Part shown: in pieces, positions 1 to 8,298 of the stretch
How positions within the stretch are numbered: the stretch's first letter is position 1
How the letters are laid out: each line of letters starts with the position of its first letter
From: Thermostichus vulcanus str. 'Rupite'
GTDB lineage: Bacteria > Cyanobacteriota > Cyanobacteriia > Thermostichales > Thermostichaceae
Reading direction: 5' to 3'
DNA: 59,890 nt
NCBI RefSeq assembly: GCF_022848905.1
Contig: NZ_JAFIRA010000019.1
Coordinates: 1 to 59,890, forward strand
Position numbers and translations under genes: made by a program
Notes under the pieces: model-generated
Seen by the model: the letters and a program-made list of their open reading frames with translations, nothing else
Database searches by the model: none
What the model was told of the DNA's origin: nothing

Positions 1-126
1 CAACAACCGGATCAAGGTAATCAAGCGACAAGGGTATGGGTTTACCAACATTACTAACTTCAGAGCCAGATTATTAGCAGCTTTCTGGCCTTAGTAATCC
101 TTGATCACCATAAGTCCAGGAGAGCC
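1..126 (+). mobile_element. ISL3-family insertion sequence, 3' end only
   Basis: This 126-bp stretch is repeated in reverse complement at 59764-59889, with host sequence diverging immediately beyond position 126. It holds the last codons of a transposase (2-94) and then an outer terminus that reads GGCTCTCCTGGACTTATGG when read inward on the minus strand. A GGCTCT-type terminus is usual for ISL3 elements. The body of the element lies left of the window. The 8 bp beside the two copies differ (atcctgat here, agcgagac at the right end), so these are separate insertions. Family assignment rests on the short protein tail and the terminus. Confidence 0.8.
2..94 (+). CDS. ISL3-family transposase, C-terminal fragment (cut by window start)
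   Basis: Thirty codons run in from the left edge and stop at TAG 92-94. The peptide contains NNRIKVIKRQGYGF followed by NFRARLL. This resembles the C-terminal signature of DDE transposases of the ISL3 family (NNKIKxIKRxxYGyrNfxNFRxR). Catalytic residues are outside the window, so activity cannot be judged. An identical fragment lies at the right end on the other strand. Confidence 0.75.
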   Translation, partial: NNRIKVIKRQGYGFTNITNFRARLLAAFWP

Positions 127-139
127 ATCCTGATTTGGA

Positions 140-364
140 TTAGTTATCCCGGCTACTGACAATGAGGGACACTATCAAATAGATGATCCCTAGTGTTATT
201 GCTGCTTCTTCTGACCAAGGTACCAAACGCCATCTCAGCCAATGGGAAAGGCTGCTCAAGGCTGACGACAGCCAATACAAAAACCAATACAAAAAGCGGA
301 ACAGCAGGTAGCTTATGGCTGCCACCGCTACGGATTGCATAAAAATACTACTTTTGAACCGCAT
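140..364 (-). CDS. small hypothetical membrane protein
   Basis: A 74-residue protein of unknown family. It has a hydrophobic N-terminal half (residues about 12-35, rich in Phe, Leu, Trp and Tyr) and a second hydrophobic stretch near the C-terminus (about 57-69), so two membrane segments are likely. The start is supported by AAAGGAG seven bases before the ATG. It lies 14 bp inside the ISL3 element, so the insertion has come very close to its 3' end without removing the stop codon. I do not recognise a function. Confidence 0.55.
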   Translation of the reverse strand: MRFKSSIFMQSVAVAAISYLLFRFLYWFLYWLSSALSSLSHWLRWRLVPWSEEAAITLGIIYLIVSLIVSSRDN

Positions 365-475
365 CTACCGCTCCTTTCAAAGGATCCCCACTTTCATCAT
401 CGACGGTAGTGGGGTTTTCATCCTCCGCCAGATCACCTAACGGAATACTTGCCCAAGATTAGCAGGGATCCCTGA

Positions 476-982
476 CTAGTTGGGATTGATTTCCGGATCC
501 AAGCTTTGGGCCAGAGCCAACAAATCAGCCCCCGTCACCCGGTTCAGGATCCATTCTGGGTGTTGTTTGGCCCCCAAACGTTTGTAAAATCCTATCGCTG
601 GTTCATTCCAATCCAACACCATCCACTCCAACCGCCCATATCCTTTGGCGACGGCTTCTTGGGCCAGCCGAACCAACAGAGCTTTGCCAATGCCACGACC
701 GCGAAACTCGGGCAGTACAAACAGGTCTTCTAGATAGATTCCAGGTCGGGTGAGAAACGTAGAAAAATTGCGGAAATAAAGGGCAAATCCTACAGGGGAT
801 CCAGGACATTCTTCCACTTCCGCCAGTAACACAGTCGCCACTGCCTCAGGCCCAAACAAATACTGCTGTAACTCAGCTACGGATCCGGTCACCAAGTGGC
901 TTAGTTGTTCATATTCAGCCAGGGCTTGAATCAGCTCAAAAATAGCGGGTACATCCAGAGGTGTTGCCGGTCGAATCTGCAT
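476..982 (-). CDS. GNAT family N-acetyltransferase
   Basis: 168 residues with the standard GNAT fold. The acetyl-CoA-binding motif A reads RGRGIGKALL at residues 94-103, preceded by the LEDLFVLPEF strand. The motif B region near residues 120-137 has WNEPAIGFYKRLGA, which carries the usual Tyr. It uses acetyl-CoA to acetylate an amine or protein N-terminus. The LYLEDLFV plus DWNEPAI pattern is close to the diamine (SSAT-like) acetyltransferase branch, but the substrate cannot be fixed from sequence. Length is typical. It is a cytoplasmic single gene on the minus strand. Confidence 0.9.
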   Translation of the reverse strand: MQIRPATPLDVPAIFELIQALAEYEQLSHLVTGSVAELQQYLFGPEAVATVLLAEVEECPGSPVGFALYFRNFSTFLTRPGIYLEDLFVLPEFRGRGIGKALLVRLAQEAVAKGYGRLEWMVLDWNEPAIGFYKRLGAKQHPEWILNRVTGADLLALAQSLDPEINPN

Positions 983-1033
983 AGTATTCTAAGTGCCAAA
1001 ATTAAGCCATGGAACAAAATCAACCCAAAAACA

Positions 1034-1447
1034 CTAGCGGCGACCGGTGCGCAGAGCTTTACTGCGGTTGTTCACCTGTTTCAAAAATAAGGGTAAAAGG
1101 TGCTCTTGAATATGAACAAACGCGGCTTGTAAACCCTCGTTTTCGTAAAGCAGGCCAATTTCTGCCTCAACACGAGTCGGATCCCCAAATGCAGAAAGAA
1201 ATTGATTGGAGGTGATCCAAGTAAAAAGCTCCGTTCGAGTTAAATCACAATTTGGAGGGGAGGGGAAGGGGAGAGGCTCCTTTTGTGGCAAGCCAAGCAG
1301 CCATTGGCGGGCAAACAAACTCAACACTGCATCTCCTAGCCAAGCCTTATCCCGACGGGATCCCTCGTCTAGTTGTGCCACTTGTTGTTTAAGGGTGAGG
1401 GGGCAAGGAGAGTCTACAGACATCGAAGCTAATCCAGAAAGAGTCAT
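1034..1447 (-). CDS. RNase III-like domain protein
   Basis: About 137 residues from the ATG at 1447; a further ATG at 1426 is possible, and neither has a strong Shine-Dalgarno. The motif AWLGDAVLSLF matches the RNase III signature helix (E/W-FLGDAVL), and the later VEAEIGLLYENEGL matches the second acidic helix (ALIGAIYxxxG). There is no dsRNA-binding domain, so this is a short, Mini-III-like or divergent RNase III protein, separate from the canonical mrnC at 19.7 kb. It presumably cuts or binds structured RNA in the cytoplasm. It lies 37 bp downstream of the histidine kinase and may be cotranscribed with it. Confidence 0.65.
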   Translation of the reverse strand: MTLSGLASMSVDSPCPLTLKQQVAQLDEGSRRDKAWLGDAVLSLFARQWLLGLPQKEPLPFPSPPNCDLTRTELFTWITSNQFLSAFGDPTRVEAEIGLLYENEGLQAAFVHIQEHLLPLFLKQVNNRSKALRTGRR

Positions 1448-1484
1448 TGATCCGAAAGAATAATGGGTATTTGGCCGTTGCAAA

Positions 1485-2897
1485 TTAATCTTCTGTGCTG
1501 ATATCCGGTTGATATTCCGGCAGTAGGAAGTAGAAGGTTGTCCCCACATCCACGGCTGAGTCAAACCCAATTTCTCCTCCGTGTTGTTCAATGATCGCTT
1601 TGCAGATGCTCAACCCCAAGCCTGTTCCGCCCCGCATCCGGGTGGTGGAGCTATCCGCTTGGGCAAATTTTTGGAAGATTCGACCCTTGAATTCCTCAGG
1701 GATCCCTGTGCCTTGATCCCGAATCGCTACTCGTACATGCCCCGCCTGACGGGCCACCTGAATATAAACCTCGGATCCCGGTGGAGAAAACTTACAAGCA
1801 TTCGAGAGCAAATTGGTCAGTACCTGCAATAAGCGATGGCTATCCCCCATCACCCAGTGTTCTTTTGAGCTAGGGTCTAACTTCAACTCCACCTCGTATT
1901 GTGTGGCATAAGTACGATTGTCTTCCATGGCTTGGTGAACCAGCTCTAACACCTGCTGGGGCTGCATATTGAACTCCATCCGGCCCGCTTCGATCTTCTC
2001 AATATCGAGAATGTCATTCACCAAAGCTACCAACCGTTCCACACTACGATAGGCAATTTCCGCCAAGGATTTCACCTGGGCAGGCAATTCTCCCGCCGCA
2101 CCACCAATAATTAAGCCCAAAGCCCCTCGAATAGCAGTTAGAGGAGTCCGCAGCTCATGGTTAACTGTCGAAACAAATTCTTTTTTCATTTGATCCATGT
2201 GCTTGCGCTCGGTAATGTCTTCGATGGTGCCTTCGTAATACAATAATTCTCCTTCTCGACTATGAACAGCTTGCGCACTTTGGGAAATCCAGGCCAAACG
2301 ACCATCCAATCGCTGTACCTGAGCCTCAAATTGGGAAATTTTCCCCTCTGCTTGTAGCTCTTGTAAGAAAGTTCGATAGTGCTCGGGATCCACATAAAAG
2401 TGCTCCATACCCTGTTTCAAGTCCGCCAGCAGCTCCGCTGGGGATCCATAGCCAAAAATACGAGCCAAGGCTTGGTTGGCACTTAAGTATCGTCCTTGCG
2501 GGGAAATCTGACACATTCCTTCCGGCGCATTTTCGAAAATGCTGCGAAAGCGAGCTTCAGAGGCACGTAGATCTGCTTCTACCGTATCCCCATGTTCAGT
2601 GGTGGTTTGTAAGATCAGCTCCAAATCTGATTTGGCCAAGACCAATTCTTCCGTTTTCTGAAACAAAACCGCCTCTACAGTATCGGCATGTTCGGTGGTG
2701 GTTTCCAACAAAATTTCCAGATCCCGCTTTTCTTGGGTCAGCTTTTGAATCTGTTGCCAATACTCTTCCACCTGGGTGAGCAGCTGCATCCGTTCTCTTC
2801 GTTCGCTGGCAAGCTGCTGTTGCAAAAACTCCACTTGCTTTTGCAGATCAGCCTCTACCCGATTTGGCATTGCGTCAGAAGGTTGTGGAGATGGCAC
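1485..2897 (-). CDS. PAS-domain sensor histidine kinase, soluble
   Basis: 470 residues without a membrane segment. The order is: an N-terminal coiled coil (about 12-112) with a duplicated TTTEH-DTVEA segment, one PAS domain (about 113-232), the dimerisation/phosphoacceptor domain with VNHELRTPLT (His247), then a catalytic ATPase domain with NLLSNACKFS (N box), DQGTGIP (G1) and GGTGLGLS (G2). It autophosphorylates on His247 and passes the phosphate to an Asp on a partner response regulator. No regulator is adjacent; the nearest in the window is at 34 kb, so the partner is unknown. The PAS domain suggests a cytoplasmic ligand or redox input. Confidence 0.92.
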   Translation of the reverse strand: MPSPQPSDAMPNRVEADLQKQVEFLQQQLASERRERMQLLTQVEEYWQQIQKLTQEKRDLEILLETTTEHADTVEAVLFQKTEELVLAKSDLELILQTTTEHGDTVEADLRASEARFRSIFENAPEGMCQISPQGRYLSANQALARIFGYGSPAELLADLKQGMEHFYVDPEHYRTFLQELQAEGKISQFEAQVQRLDGRLAWISQSAQAVHSREGELLYYEGTIEDITERKHMDQMKKEFVSTVNHELRTPLTAIRGALGLIIGGAAGELPAQVKSLAEIAYRSVERLVALVNDILDIEKIEAGRMEFNMQPQQVLELVHQAMEDNRTYATQYEVELKLDPSSKEHWVMGDSHRLLQVLTNLLSNACKFSPPGSEVYIQVARQAGHVRVAIRDQGTGIPEEFKGRIFQKFAQADSSTTRMRGGTGLGLSICKAIIEQHGGEIGFDSAVDVGTTFYFLLPEYQPDISTED

Positions 2898-3096
2898 GGG
2901 CGGGGGAGCCTCAACCTCTTGATGTTAGCGATTCGAGACTCGATTGAGCCATCCTGAAAGAAACCAATAGGAACCTATTGGCACAAGAACCGGGCAGCAA
3001 AGCGCTCCAGCCTCATTTTAAGATAGGGTCTGGTCTATCCCCCTTCAGGTTGCGGATTGATTTTGGCATTGTTTGGCATTGTGAGGATCCTAGAGC

Positions 3097-3768
3097 ATGT
3101 TGTTGGAGCTAACCCCAGAAGAGTGTGAAGCGGTGATTCCGGTGGTGCCGACCCGCCTGCAGTATGCCGCCTACTGGAGTGATGCCCTGAAGAGTACGGG
3201 CCGAATCATCACTGCCATTTTGGTTGGGGTGGCGCTGCTGGTGCTTTCCCGTGCCTTTGGCGAGGGATCCTTTCTGGGGGCCATTTGTTTTTTGGCTGGG
3301 ATCCTCTCCTTGTTGTACCCCTTCTTGTGGGGGCCACTTTACGTGATTTCCCGCCGCCAACTGGCGTTTCGAGAGATCCCCTATGGGGGCCTGTTCTTTG
3401 GACAGGTGTTGCGCACGCGCCGGGTGAATGTAGTGGTGGAAGAACGGGAAAAACTGGACGAGAATGGCGACCTGTATATCGAAGAGGTGCGGGAGCGGCA
3501 GTTTGAGATGGAAATGGGGGACGAGACCGGCCTCACCTATCGCCTGCGAGCCAAGGATGATCCCCGTTATGGACGGATTGTGAAGAAGCAATCGGTGATT
3601 GGGTTGGTGAAAGCCTATTCCCGCGATCTGCAGCGTCGTCCTACCCTAAGTGAAGTCTATGTGGTCAAGTTGGGGGAATGGGTGGGAGATGTCTCCTACC
3701 TGGATCGGGAGGCTTTTTTGGATATGGCGGATGAACTGTTGGAGCTGCAAGCTCAGGGTCAGGTTTGA
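3097..3768 (+). CDS. conserved cyanobacterial-type membrane protein, function unknown
   Basis: 223 residues. Two hydrophobic segments at about 36-52 and 58-80 form a hairpin, followed by a hydrophilic C-terminal domain of about 140 residues that is rich in charge and probably cytoplasmic. The start follows GAGG some 12 bases upstream. It is transcribed divergently from the histidine kinase and followed by a strong terminator at 3828, so it is a single-gene unit. I do not recognise a catalytic motif. Similar proteins are, to my knowledge, annotated as hypothetical in cyanobacteria. Confidence 0.75.
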   Translation: MLLELTPEECEAVIPVVPTRLQYAAYWSDALKSTGRIITAILVGVALLVLSRAFGEGSFLGAICFLAGILSLLYPFLWGPLYVISRRQLAFREIPYGGLFFGQVLRTRRVNVVVEEREKLDENGDLYIEEVRERQFEMEMGDETGLTYRLRAKDDPRYGRIVKKQSVIGLVKAYSRDLQRRPTLSEVYVVKLGEWVGDVSYLDREAFLDMADELLELQAQGQV

Positions 3769-3827
3769 GTTCAGAATCGCCCCCTGAATAGACTTCTCTG
3801 CTTTTTTTGTTGCTGCTGTAGAGCATT

Positions 3828-3850
3828 GGGGCCATCTGTGGCCCTTTTTT
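3828..3850 (+). terminator. rho-independent terminator after the 3097-3768 gene
   Basis: GGGCCA, a four-base loop TCTG, then TGGCCC followed by six T residues. It lies 60 bp after the stop codon on the same strand and separates the membrane protein gene from sbpA. Confidence 0.85.
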
Positions 3851-4025
3851 GTCTCACGAGATTGAGATCCGCACGGTAGGGATCCCTCTAGCCTGATAGC
3901 GCCCCAAACCCAAGTCGATTGTAAAACACTTGCATTGCAAAGCCGCTTGCGCTATCTTCAATTTGACTAAAGGGCGGTTTTCCTACAGACTTACTGTAGA
4001 TTGCAGTGGGCTTTAGGACTTGTGT

Positions 4026-5060
4026 ATGTCGGTTGTGGGGTTTGCTCGACGGGGATTTCTAGCAGCCGCTGGAGTGGTTGTGTCGGGTTTGGTCTTGAGC
4101 CATCTGTTTACGGCTCTGAGCCAGGCTCAAGATCGAGTGAATCTCACCTTGGTCAGCTATGCTGTCACCCGTGCCGCCTACAACAACATCATTCCCAAAT
4201 TTGCTGCACAGTGGGAAGCTGAAACGGGACAACGGGTGTTCGTTGAGACCAGCTATGCCGGATCTGCGACCCAATCTCGCGCCGTTATCGATGGATTAGA
4301 TGCTGATGTTGCAGCTTTGGCGCTGGCTTTGGATATCCATCGGATCCAAGACGCGGGTTTGATCCAACCGGGCTGGGAAGAGCGCACCCCCAACCGAGGT
4401 ATTCTGACTCGCTCCGTGACGGTGATTGTCACCCGTGAGGGGAACCCCAAAGGGATCCAAGATTGGGATGATCTGGCGAAAGAGGGCATCAATGTGGTGA
4501 CCGCCAACCCAAAGACATCGGGTGGGGCACGCTGGAACTTTTTGAGCCTCTGGGGATACAAAACCCTCGTCCAAGAGGCAACGGATGATGAAGCACTGGA
4601 GTTCACTACCCAGGTCTATCAAAATGTCGGTGTATTGCCTCGGGATGCCCGCGAAGCCACCGATGTCTTTTTCCAGAAGGGACAGGGGGATGCCCTGATC
4701 ACCTATGAGCACGAGGTGCTGCTGGCGAATCTGCGCGGCGAGAATCTACCCTATATCCTCCCTAGCTCCAGCATCTCGATTGATAATCCCGTTGCTGTGG
4801 TGGACGAGATTGTGGATCGCAAGGGTACTCGCGAGGTGGCGGAGGCGTTTGTGGCGTTTTTGTTTACCCCTGAGGCCCAGCGGGAGTTCGCTAAGGTCGG
4901 TTTTCGCCCGGTAAACCCAGAAGTGGCGGCTGAGTTTGCCGACCAATATCCGGTTATGGACAACCTCTTTACGGTAGAGGATTTGGGGGGATGGGATGCC
5001 ATTCAGGAGAGGTTTTTTGATGATGGTGCCATCTTCGACAACATTCAGGCCCAACTTTAA
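4026..5060 (+). CDS. sbpA: sulfate ABC transporter, periplasmic sulfate-binding protein
   Basis: 344 residues from the ATG at 4026, with AGGA seven bases upstream. The N-terminus has an Arg-Arg pair followed by a hydrophobic stretch (residues about 10-34), so export by Sec or Tat is likely. The mature part has the prokaryotic sulfate-binding signature: VSYAVTRAAYNNIIP near the start, SYAGSATQSRAVIDG and NPKTSGGARWNFL in the ligand cleft. It binds sulfate or thiosulfate outside the inner membrane and delivers it to CysT/CysW/CysA encoded downstream. A vapBC pair has been placed between this gene and cysA. Confidence 0.93.
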   Translation: MSVVGFARRGFLAAAGVVVSGLVLSHLFTALSQAQDRVNLTLVSYAVTRAAYNNIIPKFAAQWEAETGQRVFVETSYAGSATQSRAVIDGLDADVAALALALDIHRIQDAGLIQPGWEERTPNRGILTRSVTVIVTREGNPKGIQDWDDLAKEGINVVTANPKTSGGARWNFLSLWGYKTLVQEATDDEALEFTTQVYQNVGVLPRDAREATDVFFQKGQGDALITYEHEVLLANLRGENLPYILPSSSISIDNPVAVVDEIVDRKGTREVAEAFVAFLFTPEAQREFAKVGFRPVNPEVAAEFADQYPVMDNLFTVEDLGGWDAIQERFFDDGAIFDNIQAQL

Positions 5061-5098
5061 CATCTGATTAGATGATTAGAACTTCAAATTGGAGCTGA

Positions 5099-5491
5099 TT
5101 ACAATGCTGAAATCAAGCCCAGCTGAGCGACAAACGGCTCAAAATCTCGGTCGCTGTAAAGCAATGGGATCCGATGGTGGATAGCGAAGGTGGCAATCAG
5201 GGTATCGATGGTTTTGCGAACTGTGATCCCCTGAGATCTGAGTAGACGAAAGTTCTCAGCCGCCAAAAGGCTAATCTTTTCACCCACTAGCGGTAACACT
5301 GGAAGGGCTGTCATCAAGCGCTTGGCCTGCTCAAAGTCGGGCTCCTGACGAAAACCTTGCAACACCTCCACCAAGATCAGATCCCCCACAACCACAAGCT
5401 GATGGCCCAAGACCTGATCCAGTTTGTCCACCTGAGGGCTGGCCGAACCACGGAAATAATCGATCCAAACGCTGGAATCAACTAGGATCAC
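5099..5491 (-). CDS. vapC: VapC-type PIN-domain toxin
   Basis: 130 residues, the usual PIN length. The acidic residues expected of the Mg-dependent RNase site are visible: Asp5 in VDSSVWIDYF, Glu42 in LVEVLQG, Asp97 in TIDTLIATF, and Asp116/Asp118 in YSDRDFEPF. The start overlaps the antitoxin stop by 4 bp, so translation is coupled. VapC toxins cleave tRNA or rRNA when their antitoxin is lost. The pair is antisense to, and sits inside, the sbpA-cysA cluster. Confidence 0.9.
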   Translation of the reverse strand: MILVDSSVWIDYFRGSASPQVDKLDQVLGHQLVVVGDLILVEVLQGFRQEPDFEQAKRLMTALPVLPLVGEKISLLAAENFRLLRSQGITVRKTIDTLIATFAIHHRIPLLYSDRDFEPFVAQLGLISAL

Positions 5492-5730
5492 GGCTGTGGC
5501 CCAAAACAGTCTTCAGGACAATCCGAAATGTCCGTGGGAATGTCCGTACGCATTGCCTCCAGATCCCCTTCCCAGAGCAATCTCCCTCGCCACTGTCTGA
5601 TATCTGCTTGCCGCTGAAGCTGGACAAGTGTTCGCAAACCCAGTTCCACCACCTCTCGCTTAGTTTTCAACCCTGTTGCCTGGAGAGCTGCTTTCATCAG
5701 GTCATCATCAATTACAATGTTGGTTCGCAT
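5488..5730 (-). CDS. vapB: VapB-type antitoxin
   Basis: 80 residues starting at MRTNIVIDDDLM. This N-terminal ribbon-helix-helix plus the KTKREVVELGLRTLVQL helix is typical of the VapB/DUF2191 antitoxins. An upstream in-frame ATG at 5760 exists, but a 27-bp palindrome lies between the two ATGs, so I take 5730 as the start and the palindrome as the operator. The C-terminal tail, rich in Asp and Pro, should bind and block VapC. The gene overlaps vapC by 4 bp. Confidence 0.85.
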   Translation of the reverse strand: MRTNIVIDDDLMKAALQATGLKTKREVVELGLRTLVQLQRQADIRQWRGRLLWEGDLEAMRTDIPTDISDCPEDCFGPQP

Positions 5731-5732
5731 AA

Positions 5733-5759
5733 TGTGTATGTTTTGGAGTTTTATACACA
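5733..5759 (-). promoter_or_regulatory. putative vapBC autoregulatory operator
   Basis: Perfect 7-bp inverted repeat TGTGTAT / ATACACA with a 13-bp spacer, ending two bases before the vapB start codon. VapB-VapC complexes usually repress their own promoter through such palindromes. The site is seen in sequence; the role is inference. Confidence 0.55.
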
Positions 5760-5937
5760 TCGTAGCCCGTCTTCGCTAGTGAACCAGAGCTAAATCCTAA
5801 AACACTTGTATTCCAAGTCTGACCGTGTTAGATTCAATCCTAATCAGCGGTTACTTGACCGGAATACCGTATGATTGTTTCTCGTCTGATCAAGTCCAAT
5901 TACGGCAAGATCCGTTGCATCAGCAAAGGTACGCAGC

Positions 5938-6954
5938 ATGGGCATCACGATTGAAGGGGTCTCGAAGCGGTTTGGAGATTTTCAAGCTCTGCGGCCCACC
6001 GATCTCACCATTGAAACGGGATCCCTTGTCGCTCTACTGGGACCATCAGGATCCGGCAAATCGACGCTACTGCGTTTGATTGCTGGACTGGAGATGCCCG
6101 ATACAGGGCGAATCTTACTCACCGGGCGGGATGCCACCTATGCCAGCGTACAGGAGCGCAACATTGGTTTTGTGTTTCAGCACTATGCGCTGTTTAAGCA
6201 CATGACGGTGCGGCAAAATGTCGCCTTTGGCCTGGAGATTCGCAAGGCCTCGCGGGCGGAGATTCGGGCCAGGGTGGATGAGCTGTTGGAGTTGGTGCAA
6301 CTTTCAGGTTTTGGGGATCGCTACCCCTCACAACTCTCGGGCGGGCAACGGCAACGGGTGGCGCTGGCGCGGGCTTTGGCGGTGGAGCCACAGGTGTTGC
6401 TGCTGGATGAACCCTTTGGAGCCCTAGATGCCAAAGTGCGCAAAGAGCTGCGGGCTTGGTTGCGGCGGTTGCACGATGAAGTCCATGTCACCACCGTGTT
6501 TGTCACCCACGACCAGGAGGAGGCGATGGAGGTGGCGGATCAAATTGTGGTGATGAGCCAGGGGCAGATCGAGCAGGTGGGATCCCCGGCGGAGATCTAC
6601 GACCATCCGGCCACCCCCTTTGTGATGAGCTTTGTCGGGCAGGTGAATGTGTTGCATCCCGAGTCGGCCCTCTCCTGCCAGTTGCCGGAGTACCGTTGCA
6701 ACGGATCCCAGCAGGTGTTCTTGCGTCCTCATGATGTGCTGATCGAGACGGATCCCCGTAGTGGGGGTGTCTCGGCGCAGGTGCAGGCGGTGCTGCATTT
6801 GGGCCGCGAGATTCAGGCGGAATTGCTCCTCTATGATGGGGGATCCCTGTGGGTACACCTGAGTCGTGAGCAATATGCCGCAACCCCCATCCAGCGGGGG
6901 CAACGGGTGTATGTACGCCCCAAAGCGGTGAAAGCTTTTCCTGTCAAAGTATGA
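5938..6954 (+). CDS. cysA: sulfate ABC transporter ATP-binding protein
   Basis: 338 residues. Walker [10 protein letters not shown] is at 35-43, the signature [10 protein letters not shown] at 133-142, Walker [12 protein letters not shown] from 154, and the switch His lies in [14 protein letters not shown]. After residue 235 there is a TOBE-type regulatory domain ([11 protein letters not shown]). It hydrolyses ATP to drive sulfate import through CysT/CysW. The start has AAGG about 10 bases upstream. It belongs with sbpA and cysTW although a toxin locus and a decayed gene now sit on either side. Closely related molybdate or iron ATPases are excluded by context. Confidence 0.93.
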   Translation: MGITIEGVSKRFGDFQALRPTDLTIETGSLVALLGPSGSGKSTLLRLIAGLEMPDTGRILLTGRDATYASVQERNIGFVFQHYALFKHMTVRQNVAFGLEIRKASRAEIRARVDELLELVQLSGFGDRYPSQLSGGQRQRVALARALAVEPQVLLLDEPFGALDAKVRKELRAWLRRLHDEVHVTTVFVTHDQEEAMEVADQIVVMSQGQIEQVGSPAEIYDHPATPFVMSFVGQVNVLHPESALSCQLPEYRCNGSQQVFLRPHDVLIETDPRSGGVSAQVQAVLHLGREIQAELLLYDGGSLWVHLSREQYAATPIQRGQRVYVRPKAVKAFPVKV

Positions 6955-7139
6955 CCCAAGCCAAATCTTGACTTGGGCTGACGTTTGGAGTTTCTAGTTA
7001 GGAAAGGGCAGGAAAAGAATTTGATCTACTCATTCTTCTGCTGAACTACAGTTAACCGAAAGAACCAAGTCTTGAATGACGGATCCTAACGAGGAGGGTT
7101 TGAAGAACCAAAATCAGTCCAAACATTCTTAGGCCCTGG

Positions 7140-7397
7140 TCAATAGGTTCTCGCCCATGGGCAATCATTGTCAATCATTTTGTCAATCATTGTATTGATA
7201 TCCTGGGGCACTACAACAGCATTGTGGTCTGCAGCCCACAGCAATATTTCAGGATCGCTACACCCATCAAGACCAACTTTTTGAGTGCGCTGAAAAGAAA
7301 TAGCTGAATTTTGTCGTAAAACACTCCGAATAATGATGTCATTGTTTAGGTTTTCATCAGCGAGGAGACAAAGGATCCCATAGCCACAAACAAGCAC
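7140..7397 (-). pseudogene. decayed DUF5615 PIN-like gene
   Basis: The segment LLADENLNNDIIIRSVL, then KVGLDGCSDPEILLWAA and VVVPQDINTM matches the DUF5615 PIN-like family, which normally has about 110-120 residues starting MxFLADENF. Here the normal start Met is missing (the ATG nearby is out of frame). The C-terminal part breaks off after DINTMI into an imperfect repeat of AATGATTGACA units, giving a stop after 85 residues. I read it as a broken toxin-like gene. It lies between cysA and cysT, on the opposite strand. Confidence 0.6.
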
Positions 7398-7437
7398 TAG
7401 AATCTTACGTCATTTCACATCATTTAAGAATTCTTCG

Positions 7438-8298
7438 ATGCTCATGACTATCTCCTCTGCCCCTACATCTCAGTCTAGCGTCAATCCCCTCAAGGCTCTG
7501 GCCCATCTATCGTGGCCGTGGCGGGTGACGTTCATCTATTTGTTTTTCATGCTGCTGGTGCCCCTAACCGCTTTGGTACTGCGGGCTAGCACGGTGGGGC
7601 CGGCGGAGTTTTGGCGAATTGCCACGGATCGGGTGGCGATGTCCACCTATGAGGTTACCTTTGTCACGGCCTTGATCGCGGCCTTAATCAACGGCGTTTT
7701 GGGCACCCTGACAGCGTGGGTATTGGTGCGCTATCGGTTCCCGTTCAAAACAGTGATCGAGGGGATCCTTGATTTGCCCTTTGCGTTACCCACGGCGGTG
7801 GCGGGGCTGACCCTGGCGACGGTCTACAGCACCAATGGCTGGATTGGATCCCTGCTGGCGCCGATGGGAATCCGCATCTCTTTTACCCGCTTGGGGGTGG
7901 GGGTGGCGATGCTGTTTATCTCCTTGCCTTTTGTGGTGCGGACGGTGCAGCCGGTATTGCAGGAGATTGAAAAGGAAGTGGAAGAAGCCGCTTGGAGTTT
8001 GGGGGCCTCTCGCTTTCAGACCTTTTGGAAGGTACTTTTGCCACAGTTGATGACGGCTATTTTAACGGGAGTGGCCTTGGGCTTTTCACGGGCGGTGGGG
8101 GAATATGGGTCGATTGTGATCATCGCCTCCAGCATTCCTTTTCGAGATCTGATTGCGGCTGTTTTGGTGATTCAACGATTGGAACAATATGACTATGCGG
8201 GCGCAACGGTGATCGGCACGGTTTTGCTCTTGATCTCGCTAGTTTCACTGATTGCCATTAACCTTTTACAAGCCTGGGGCCGTCGCTATGAAGCCTGA
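7438..8298 (+). CDS. cysT: sulfate ABC transporter permease CysT (CysU)
   Basis: 286 residues with six predicted membrane segments. The ATPase-docking EAA loop reads EEAAWSLGASRFQTFWKVLLP. It forms the sulfate channel with CysW in the plasma membrane. Two in-frame ATGs (7438, 7444) are possible starts. The 3' end overlaps the cysW start by 11 bp, so the two are translated together. Confidence 0.93.
   Translation: MLMTISSAPTSQSSVNPLKALAHLSWPWRVTFIYLFFMLLVPLTALVLRASTVGPAEFWRIATDRVAMSTYEVTFVTALIAALINGVLGTLTAWVLVRYRFPFKTVIEGILDLPFALPTAVAGLTLATVYSTNGWIGSLLAPMGIRISFTRLGVGVAMLFISLPFVVRTVQPVLQEIEKEVEEAAWSLGASRFQTFWKVLLPQLMTAILTGVALGFSRAVGEYGSIVIIASSIPFRDLIAAVLVIQRLEQYDYAGATVIGTVLLLISLVSLIAINLLQAWGRRYEA

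Noticed and set aside
6955-6977. CCCAAG / CTTGGG hairpin after cysA as a terminator
   Set aside because: The stem is only 6 bp with an 11-base loop and no T run follows; too weak to list.
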